Positions 1 through 5,688 of a stretch of 7,386 nucleotides of DNA are shown here, in pieces; within the stretch, counting starts at the first letter, position 1; every line of letters begins with the position of its first letter. This DNA is from an uncultured Bacteroidales bacterium (lineage in GTDB: Bacteria; Bacteroidota; Bacteroidia; Bacteroidales; UBA932): positions 1 to 7,386 of the forward strand of contig CAKUSF010000107.1 of NCBI GenBank assembly GCA_934678915.1, given 5' to 3'. The notes beneath the pieces are model-generated. The model was given only the letters and a program-made list of their open reading frames with translations, ran no database searches and had not been told where the DNA came from. The position numbers were made by a program, and so were the translations under genes.

Positions 1-33
1 TAAATTCTGATTTATCGAAATGCATAAGTGAAA

Positions 34-67
34 TTGAGATAGTCGCATTAATTCGCAACTATCCCAA
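34..67. repeat. Imperfect inverted repeat downstream of the relaxase gene
   Basis: TTGAGATAGT (34-43) faces ACTATCCCAA (58-67): nine of ten positions pair, around a 14-nt loop. It starts about 50 bp beyond the relaxase stop. Read on the minus strand, the second arm is followed by a short T-rich run, so it could be a weak terminator for the relaxase transcript. It could also be a protein-binding site. The remainder of 1-114 shows no gene or other clear signal. Confidence 0.4.
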
Positions 68-114
68 CTCTTTATTGAAATATTGGAGATTAGTGATAAT
101 ATACAAATGCAGAA

Positions 115-1665
115 TCACTTTCTCCTATAACTTTTCTTCTCATTTTGCTTCTTTACCGTCCCCATCGCAAATATCAAGCACCTCCTCCGATAGGCTTCTT
201 CCTCCTCGTCTGGTCGGCGACCGTCCCAGCGGAGGTCGGAAGTGGAGCCTCCGCCACCACTGGAGGAGATGGCGACTGGAGTTTCGCATATAAGGGCATC
301 GGCAATAGCGAATATCTTTGAACGTATTAAGGGATTTGCAAGTTGGTCAAGCATTGTTTCCAATATGGATTTCAGACTGTCATTATTTTCCGTTAAAGTT
401 TTGACATCATTTTGCAATTGGTATAGTTCTCCGTAGTCCGCCAAAACATTGCGTTGGGCTGCTTCGACTTGCCGTGCCGCATCATTTCTGTACAGGGATT
501 CTATCTTGCGGACAATTGTGGTAAACTGCTTAGCGATATGTTGGTTTTGACGCTCGACCCATTTGTCCGTACCGAACATAGGCGGTTTCTCTGTGATTTG
601 TGGTGCCGTGAAATCCACCTTGTGATTACGGAACGGCTGGATAACTGAACGGGCATTGGCGGTATCTTTAGTCAGCTGCTCCAATTCCTGTTCTTTTGCA
701 CGGAGTTTATCAGATTTGTCTTCAAGTTTGGACTGATATTCAGAAATTTGTTTCAGTATCTCGGACTTTCGGGATTCGTATTCTCTGAGTGCAATTTGAC
801 CGGAAGCCAAAGACTCGTCAATTTCTTCAAGCTGTGTTTGATAACTATAAATCTGAGCCTCCAATTTCTGTATCATTGTTTGAAGTCCCTTGACTGCTTT
901 CTCCGCCTGCTTTGCATCTTTAGTAAGTTTGCGGATATAATCACGTTTATGAAGGTGCTGCACATTACGGCCTTCAATACTGTCGCCCCGTTCCAGCCCA
1001 TACTTGCTGCCAACCTCTTCATATAGTGATGTATGCATCTCCCGAAGAATCTGACCATACTCATAACGGTTCTTGCCAAACTTGGCAGACCACATTACGC
1101 ACTCACGACCACTTTTGGTGCGTTGTCCGACTGTAACAATCAAGGCGTGAATATGCGGGCTGCTCTCGTCAAGATGCACCTGAAACCCGACAATGTTTTC
1201 CTGCCCGTATCGTTTGGCACACCAGTCATAGACATCTTTCGCCCAATGTTCTATTTCCTCGCACCGAAGCAAATGGCTGTTGTCTGCATCCTTTCCCAAA
1301 TTGACGGTCTGATCGCCGAAAGCCATTTCAATAGTCCTGTCGTGATTGCCACCGAAAATGAATCTGGCGCAACAATTCGGCTGAATCTTACTGTCCGGCT
1401 TGAATGGTTTCCAGCACAACTCCGACAGGCGTTCCTGCAAACGGACTTCAAGCGATTTCTCATGATAGCCCAACGTATGTATTTTCCCGTCAGTACCGAT
1501 TTCAAAATTCAACTTCATTCTCGTCTTGTCATAATTATTTGTGGAGTCTTGATTTTTCCTGTCAATCTTGTCATCGTTCCAACGTCTTTCGTTTTCGTTG
1601 GCTTCTGCCGAGCTGAATGACTTGGCAGCTTCAACGTGCATCGCTTGTTTTATATCAGTATTCAT
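115..1665 (-). CDS. MobV-family relaxase (mobilization protein)
   Basis: This is the DNA nickase that would cut oriT, attach to the 5' end and pilot the strand into a recipient through a conjugation pore supplied by another element. I choose the ATG at 1663-1665 (MNTDIKQAMHVEAAKS), giving 516 residues; an in-frame TTG at 1725 would add 20 residues that run into the candidate oriT. Visible features: the N-terminal Mob/Pre signature AAKSFSSAEANENERRW (residues 13-29), TRMKLNFEI (48-56), and the metal-binding histidine motif HLDESSPHIH (164-173). A long charged coiled coil follows from about 240 to 350. The end has a SSSGGGGS linker, an acidic patch and a basic tail (KKQNEKKSYRRK), as seen in Bacteroides relaxases. 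The frame is intact. Oddity: motif I has ENER where relatives usually carry a histidine (HNER or NEHxR). The family assignment is firm; activity is not. Confidence 0.9.
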   Translation of the reverse strand: MNTDIKQAMHVEAAKSFSSAEANENERRWNDDKIDRKNQDSTNNYDKTRMKLNFEIGTDGKIHTLGYHEKSLEVRLQERLSELCWKPFKPDSKIQPNCCARFIFGGNHDRTIEMAFGDQTVNLGKDADNSHLLRCEEIEHWAKDVYDWCAKRYGQENIVGFQVHLDESSPHIHALIVTVGQRTKSGRECVMWSAKFGKNRYEYGQILREMHTSLYEEVGSKYGLERGDSIEGRNVQHLHKRDYIRKLTKDAKQAEKAVKGLQTMIQKLEAQIYSYQTQLEEIDESLASGQIALREYESRKSEILKQISEYQSKLEDKSDKLRAKEQELEQLTKDTANARSVIQPFRNHKVDFTAPQITEKPPMFGTDKWVERQNQHIAKQFTTIVRKIESLYRNDAARQVEAAQRNVLADYGELYQLQNDVKTLTENNDSLKSILETMLDQLANPLIRSKIFAIADALICETPVAISSSGGGGSTSDLRWDGRRPDEEEEAYRRRCLIFAMGTVKKQNEKKSYRRK

Positions 1666-1690
1666 AATGTCTTCTTTATAAGTGTTAATA

Positions 1691-1790
1691 GTAATTGGAG
1701 CTTGCTCCTGTGCCAATTCACGCAATGTGACAGTGGCCGGATTTTATTGCCGTCAGGCAAAAAGTCCTTATTGTGTTATGGACTTTCTGT
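1691..1790 (+). other. Candidate origin of transfer (oriT)
   Basis: The non-coding gap between the primase-like and relaxase genes is packed with inverted repeats, as expected for an oriT beside its relaxase. AAAGTCC (1761-1767) pairs with GGACTTT (1780-1786), and the 12-nt loop contains TATTGTGTTA (1769-1778). This matches 9 of 10 bases of the MobV nick sequence as I recall it from pMV158 (TAGTGTG/TTA), which would put nic between 1775 and 1776 on the plus strand. A second hairpin abuts it (TTGCC 1747-1751 / GGCAA 1756-1760). GGAGC-TT-GCTCC (1697-1708) and AATTGG/CCAATT (1693-1698 / 1713-1718) lie nearer the relaxase start. With this polarity the relaxase gene would enter the recipient last. 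The left part overlaps the possible upstream extension of the relaxase frame. Confidence 0.6.
1761..1786. repeat. 7-bp perfect inverted repeat with nick-like loop
   Basis: Perfect arms AAAGTCC and GGACTTT enclose 12 nt. On the minus strand the second arm runs into TTTTT, so the same hairpin could also serve as a weak terminator for the primase-like gene, which ends 29 bp upstream. I prefer the oriT reading because the loop carries a MobV nick-like sequence, but both roles are possible. Confidence 0.6.
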
Positions 1791-1814
1791 AAACTCCCAG
1801 AACAAGTTCCTCCG

Positions 1815-2934
1815 TTATTCAATAAGTTCCAACCCGAGTTCATCAATTAGTAATTGTAACGCTGGGTTGCGCTGAATCATTTGCTGGAGTATCTGCTGTT
1901 TGGATGGCGAAAAAAGAAAGAAATCTGCGATGTCCAATCCCTGATTGCGCTGTTCCTTAGTCGCTATCCGTTCCAAGATGTCGGACACGGAGACTTTCTT
2001 GCATATTTCTAATAGCAGGGAGGACTTCGCTTTCCATTGTTCGGTCGCAGCTAAATCCGGTATAAGAGTAACATCCCTGCCTTGAAGAACTTGCATTGCG
2101 TCACGGTTAAAACAACCGTTCTTGCCACCGGTTGCAAGCCAGATATAATCAGGAATGAAGTGGCTCATTATGACTGCTGTTTTCTCACTCTCGACCAGCA
2201 TCACAGGAGATACAGATGAACCTTTCAACAAATGCTCTCCAAAATAGACATTGTTTCAAATGGAAATCCGGCATACGCAACTCTGAATGTGCCCAACTGA
2301 CAAAGGCTTGAGGTTCTTTTATTCGATGCCCGTTTTCGGGATTATAACACATTATCTTTCCTGTTCTGACCAAACCATTAATATCAATCTGCCAGAACAC
2401 CGCTGAACCACCCCATTTTACAGATGTCCCAATACGATATAACTGGAACAAGCGTATGGTTTCTTCCTCGCCAAACACATTGCATAGATACCTATACAAA
2501 GGGTTGATTTCATAGTGAGACAGGCTTCTATCCACATAAGATAACGGTATGTATGAAGGAACTATGAGAACTGGCTTCTTCTCAATGAACTTACATAGAG
2601 CAGCTTGGAATGATTCACCCACGCTTTGATCTCGTGTCAATACATCAGGATTATCCTTGAAATAAACGGCTGAGTCGAGAGCAGTGCCATGCTTGCATGA
2701 GCAATGCCGAGACGAGAGTGATTGTAAACGAACGGAGTGATGTTTAAAATATTCTTTGGGTGTATAATGATAGCCACAGCTATTCTCGTGATCACACTTA
2801 CCGACATTGCCAGGAAAGGCAATCTCTCCTTCTGCATCGACATATTTGACAAAGCATCGGGGTTTTCCACAACTCGGACAACTAATCTTGCTACCGTATT
2901 TGTATTTCTGCAAATGAAACCTATATTCACTCAT
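1815..2934 (-). pseudogene. Zinc-ribbon/Toprim primase-like protein, frameshifted
   Basis: This is a DnaG-like protein of mobile elements, in the position of the NBU1 prm gene. Such proteins are thought to act in element DNA synthesis or excision. The start is the ATG at 2932-2934, overlapping the DUF3987-like stop by 8 nt. The N-terminus carries a zinc-binding set: C19 and C22 (CPSC), C47, H49 and C53. The reading frame to 2185 ends in unrelated residues after LKQCLF. In the next frame the homologous sequence resumes as GEHLLKGSS, followed by the Toprim signatures VESEKTA (acidic catalytic Glu), LATGGKNG and LIPDLAATEQW (metal-binding Asp). Removing one base from the plus-strand AAAA at 2241-2244 joins both parts into about 372 residues ending with TAA at 1815-1817. 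As given, the product would be a 249-residue fragment without Toprim, so it is probably non-functional. A sequencing or assembly indel is the main alternative. Confidence 0.85.
2241..2244 (-). other. Single-base insertion causing the primase frameshift
   Basis: On the coding strand the sequence reads CTA TTT TGG AGA (LFWR). With three T's it would read CTA TTT GGA GAG (LFGE) and continue into the Toprim domain with no further break. A one-base gain in this T4 run explains the whole disruption. The run is short for a sequencing slip but is the natural place for one. Confidence 0.8.
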
Positions 2935-4432
2935 GGTTGTCCGAATTGATTAAAGTTGCACTCTGCACTTTTGCACTTTGGGAAGATTGCCCGTCATTCT
3001 TGTCCGATGAAAGTGCAATAGTGCAAGATGCATTCAAATTTTCCAATGTAGTCTTCCGATATGCACCATGATGAATCTTCTCTATAAGGGGATTCTGAAG
3101 TCGGCACAACTGTTCCAAGGCATAATAGACAGTCCGTCGGGACATTTCCACCTTCTTACCGGCAACGATGGCATCACCGGTTGAAAAAGTGTCTCCAAGC
3201 AATGATAGCCATGCTTCTTTGGTTTCACCAATACTATCTGAAACTATAATTTCCTGAATCCTCCTGTAAGTCTCCTCATAGTAATCAACCATTCTGATTG
3301 CAGCTTTCACAGAAAACAGTTCCACATATTGCATATCCGCTTCACCAACAGCCCATTTCATGATTTGGAACAGCAAGGCCAAACGCGCAGCATGACCATT
3401 GAGTTTCATTTTCCGGCTTTCCACTTCCGCATCGTTCTCAATGGCATTTACAGAGTCAATGATTCTATTGTACCAATCATAGGAATACTCCTCAGCGTCC
3501 GCTGTCATTGTGAGTATGGCAGGATTGACTGAATTATCCTTTTCATTAACATCACAAGGAATACCGAGTATTTTATTAAGAATTGTCCTCCATTGATTCA
3601 GGATATCAGGTCTTGCCGAAGCTAAAGCATTCCGCTTCCATACGGATATTGTCCTGTCTTTCGGATAGACAAACAGGAATCTGTCAAGCAATCCATTGGC
3701 AAGAAACTCTGTGCGAAAAACTTCCTGCAACAGGTTAGTCTGTATCGAACCTATAAGATTGATAAAAGGCTTCTTGATTAAAATAGGTCGAGCCTCCTAT
3801 TTGCGGATGATTTTCAAAGGCTGCCCGCTATATGCAGTCAGCAAGTTCTCGATAAGATTGTTTTTATTGCTGTATCTTCTTACAGAATTGAAGAGAGCCA
3901 AGATTTCATCAACAACCAATGCTATCCCGCGAAGATTATACTGATGAGTATTCATCATTGCTTCCGGAGTAAAGTCCGAAATGACTGTAGTCACCAAATG
4001 AGGTTTCTTCGGCAAACTGCCATCCGCTTCCTTTTCCCGTTTGTTCCCGGAAACAGCCATTGCCCGTTCATACTCTTTCCATTCTTCATTGTACTTCTCG
4101 AACATCCTGTCATCCTGCTCGTTGATTGGCTTGTATATGAATCCCAAAGGCGGAGTCTTTCCCAATCCTGGACGACCGATTAGCATCATATAAAGGGAAG
4201 GACTTGTTTTCCATTCGCCCTTGATGCGGATTTGGCAGGAATTGCCGACAGCTGTTGCCACAGCAGAAAGTATAATGGAGGCGGTATATTCCACATTGAA
4301 ATTTTCATATTGGGCAAGATTTAGAATTACGTCTTGTATCTTGTCAGGAAACACATCCAAAGGGAATCCTGTTTCAGGAATATGTTCCACTTCCGAGCGA
4401 AGCATATTGGTCAGATGCAGATTATCAAACAT
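2927..4432 (-). pseudogene. DUF3987-like P-loop ATPase (helicase-like), interrupted by in-frame TAG
   Basis: Proteins of this family sit in replication/excision modules of Bacteroidetes elements; a helicase-like role is inferred. The ATG at 4430-4432 is chosen because AGGAGG lies just upstream and it overlaps the HTH gene by 8 nt. Over 501 codons the frame shows Walker A GRPGLGKT (residues 86-93), DFTPEAM (153-159), Walker B ALVVDE (171-176), NGLLDRFLF (246-254), a helical KMKLNGHAARLALL segment (about 342-355), and a C-terminal winged-HTH-like region (about 406-459) before a Ser/Asn-rich tail. Codon 212 is TAG (3797-3799). The sequence after it, EARPILIKKPFINLIGSIQT, is exactly the family continuation, in the same frame. 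So one nonsense change splits it into 3797-4432 (211 residues with both Walker motifs) and a C-terminal part to 2927. The next possible starts are rare codons (TTG at 3730), so the second half may be untranslated, which could also reduce expression of the overlapping primase gene. Confidence 0.87.
3797..3799 (-). other. Premature TAG codon in the DUF3987-like gene
   Basis: The coding strand reads CGC AAA TAG GAG GCT (R K stop E A). Upstream and downstream codons stay in one frame and both halves match one protein family, so this is a point nonsense change and not an indel. TAG is used as an ordinary stop by the membrane-protein gene (4983) and the host gene (7279), each backed by a hairpin, so reassignment of TAG is unlikely. 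Confidence 0.85.
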
Positions 4433-4754
4433 AGCCACCTCCTTCCTGCTTCGGTAAGTCGATACCGATTGCAAAAGCATCAAAATGGAAGTGATGTAAG
4501 AATCGGTCCACATCCTCCTGCGTATACCAATATTTGTCACCTTCACGGGAATAGCCGAGATAACCGTTGTCCCTCAACTTCTTCAGATACTTCTCCTTGA
4601 TTCCCAATTTCGCCATCAAGGACTTGTTGTCATACAGACAATGCGCTACCTCCTTATTTGCGGTTGGCAGTTTTTCCTGTCGTTCCACTATGCGGAGAAT
4701 CTTTTCCAGCAATTCTCTTTCGCATATACTCTCTACCTTTAATTTCTTTGCCAT
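4425..4754 (-). CDS. Small winged helix-turn-helix, excisionase-like protein
   Basis: This is a 109-residue DNA-binding protein, in the position of NBU1 orf2x or of excisionase genes in related elements. It would act either as a recombination directionality factor at the att ends or as regulator of its own operon. I start at the ATG at 4752-4754 (MAKKLKVESI); an upstream in-frame start would add only 12 residues. Residues 1-35 form a charged helical arm. Residues 43-86 form a MerR/Xis-like HTH: DNKSLMAKLGI, then the recognition-type stretch KEKYLKKLRDNGYLGY, the wing SREGDKYWYT and the closing helix QEDVDRFL. It is the first gene of a three-gene operon, and its stop overlaps the next start (ATGTTTGA). 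It follows a long leader and a candidate promoter with tandem palindromes. Fold is clear; excisionase versus repressor cannot be settled from sequence. Confidence 0.8.
   Translation of the reverse strand: MAKKLKVESICERELLEKILRIVERQEKLPTANKEVAHCLYDNKSLMAKLGIKEKYLKKLRDNGYLGYSREGDKYWYTQEDVDRFLHHFHFDAFAIGIDLPKQEGGGYV
4433..4441 (-). promoter_or_regulatory. Strong ribosome-binding site for the DUF3987-like gene
   Basis: The coding strand has GGAAGGAGGTGGCT directly before the ATG at 4430-4432. A full GGAGG is unusual in Bacteroidota, and here it decides the start inside the end of the HTH gene. The 8-nt overlap suggests translational coupling as well. Confidence 0.65.
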
Positions 4755-4816
4755 AGTAAATCTTATTATGGCTTTCCAATCCTGATGCACACTCGGACTT
4801 CAAGCCGGGTTATCTT

Positions 4817-4855
4817 GCCGTGACACGACTGTGCACATCGTCCCACGACTGCGGC
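4817..4855 (-). promoter_or_regulatory. GC-rich structured leader with repeats
   Basis: This segment lies in the presumed untranslated leader of the HTH operon. CACGACTG occurs twice exactly 20 bp apart (4824-4831, 4844-4851), and TGTGCACA (4830-4837) is an 8-bp palindrome. TCGT-CCC-ACGA (4838-4848) is a tight hairpin, and GCCG/CGGC (4817-4820 / 4852-4855) closes the whole block. It is much GC-richer than the AT-rich sequence upstream of it. It could be an RNA leader, a binding site for Xis or integrase, or a remnant of another transfer or replication site. Confidence 0.4.
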
Positions 4856-4894
4856 GAAGGTAGAGAGTCCTTAGAACCTAAGAAGTTAGCATAG

Positions 4895-4923
4895 ATTATA
4901 TAACAGGTTATTCCTAATGTTAG
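4895..4923 (-). promoter_or_regulatory. Putative promoter of the HTH/DUF3987/primase operon
   Basis: On the minus strand TATAAT (plus 4895-4900) lies 17 bp after CTAACA (plus 4918-4923), which matches 4 of 6 bases of TTGACA. Bacteroides housekeeping promoters usually use TAnnTTTG at -7 instead, so this is a candidate only. It would give a leader of roughly 130 nt before the ATG at 4754. Palindromes at 4901-4935 overlap it. Confidence 0.35.
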
Positions 4924-4935
4924 GCTAATATTAGG
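4901..4935. promoter_or_regulatory. Tandem palindromes, probable operator
   Basis: CTAATGTTAGG (4914-4924) and CTAATATTAGG (4925-4935) are adjacent 11-bp copies with one difference, and each is itself a palindrome. TAACAGGTTA (4901-4910) and two more CTAA/TTAG pairs (4871-4889) lie next to them. They overlap the -35 side of the candidate promoter, as a repressor operator would. The HTH protein or an unseen regulator could bind here. Confidence 0.5.
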
Positions 4936-4960
4936 ATGCGCACTTAACCGTCTGATTATA

Positions 4961-4988
4961 AATAAAAAGAGCAGCCGGAAGGCTACTC
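4961..4988 (-). terminator. Rho-independent terminator after the membrane-protein gene
   Basis: On the minus strand GAGTAGCC-TTCC-GGCTGCTC forms an 8-bp stem (one T-G wobble) with a 4-nt loop, followed by TTTTTATT. The stop codon TAG (4983-4985) lies inside the first arm. It would end transcription of the integrase/membrane-protein unit and separate it from the HTH operon. Confidence 0.85.
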
Positions 4989-5660
4989 GAAAAAGATGTC
5001 GATTTTCTGAAAATTTTTCGGCACGGTCAGGTCTTTTCTGTTTTGACGGGACTGTCCTATGTCAGAAGTGGCAAAAAGAACACACAATTCGGTGTCAGGA
5101 AAGAGTTCCATGCCGAATTTCCAATAGGTCTTTGTTTCCATTTTAAGATGCTCCGGATAATCTCCGCAATAAATTCTTCCGCACATATACGCCAACAGAA
5201 CTTTTGGTTCTGTCCATTTATAATGGGAGCCTTCTTCTTTCATATAGCCATACTCTATTGCTTTGGCAAAGACTTTCTCCGCAAGTTCCGTTTTCAGTTG
5301 TCCGGTCAATACGATTCCGGTTGCATTATCATCGGCCGAATGCGCATTTGAAGCCGAAGTTACAACGGGAATACTCTGATTTTCTTTTCCCCTTTGTTTT
5401 AAGTAGAGTTTTTCCGCACCTAAAATCAACAATGCCGATCCGATTATTATCAGGACTATACTTGTAATCACAGGCAGATTTGGAACATCCCCATCAATGA
5501 CATCTATATATCCGAATCCGACACTGAATAGTACTCCAAGAAACATACAGATTGCAGCTGTCCAAAGAATGGTTCTCTGGTACCGTTTGAATATAGTCGC
5601 CAACACTAATATCAATATAAAGAATCCTATAAACAGGAATGTTATCTGTAACATTGTCAT
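4983..5660 (-). CDS. Three-TM membrane protein with C-terminal soluble domain, unknown function
   Basis: I do not recognise a named family. The frame is bounded by a stop just upstream; possible starts are GTG at 5666, ATG at 5660 (preferred, 225 residues) and ATG at 5654. Three hydrophobic segments lie at about residues 3-24, 31-51 and 63-83, the first followed by a basic patch (KRYQR), suggesting a membrane anchor with a cytoplasmic tail. A polar linker (about 90-115) leads to a soluble domain with AEKVFAKAIEYGYMKEEG, HYKWTEPKVLLAYMCGRIY and a TYWKFGMELF...SRQNRKDLTVPKNFQKID tail. This kind of YKW...LLAY domain resembles tails I associate with other Bacteroidetes mobile-element proteins, but I cannot name it. 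It lies 28 bp after the integrase stop, so is probably cotranscribed, and ends in a strong terminator. It could be cargo or could replace the NBU1 orf2 function; neither is shown. Confidence 0.75.
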   Translation of the reverse strand: MTMLQITFLFIGFFILILVLATIFKRYQRTILWTAAICMFLGVLFSVGFGYIDVIDGDVPNLPVITSIVLIIIGSALLILGAEKLYLKQRGKENQSIPVVTSASNAHSADDNATGIVLTGQLKTELAEKVFAKAIEYGYMKEEGSHYKWTEPKVLLAYMCGRIYCGDYPEHLKMETKTYWKFGMELFPDTELCVLFATSDIGQSRQNRKDLTVPKNFQKIDIFFE

Positions 5661-5688
5661 TTTCACTCATCCATTACATTGTGAATAA

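Noticed and set aside
75..293. 72-codon plus-strand open frame at the left edge
   Set aside because: Most of it is antisense to the relaxase C-terminus (the Gly/Ser and acidic coding region). No supporting start signal or recognisable domain.
1033..1620. 195-codon open frame on the plus strand
   Set aside because: It lies wholly antisense to the relaxase gene, whose motifs are clear. The translation shows no domain pattern and no ribosome-binding site; it is a shadow of the coding frame.
2185..2260. Programmed frameshift in the primase-like gene
   Set aside because: The join needs skipping one base at TTT-TGG. There is no heptameric slippery sequence or evident downstream pseudoknot, so an indel is simpler.
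3797..3799. Recoding of TAG as an amino acid
   Set aside because: TAG ends the membrane-protein gene inside a strong terminator hairpin and ends the host gene, so it works as a normal stop in this genome. No suppressor tRNA is visible in the window.
4755..4982. tRNA or other known structured RNA gene
   Set aside because: I looked for cloverleaf arms and T-loop sequence in the GC-rich block and found none. Only repeats and short hairpins are present.
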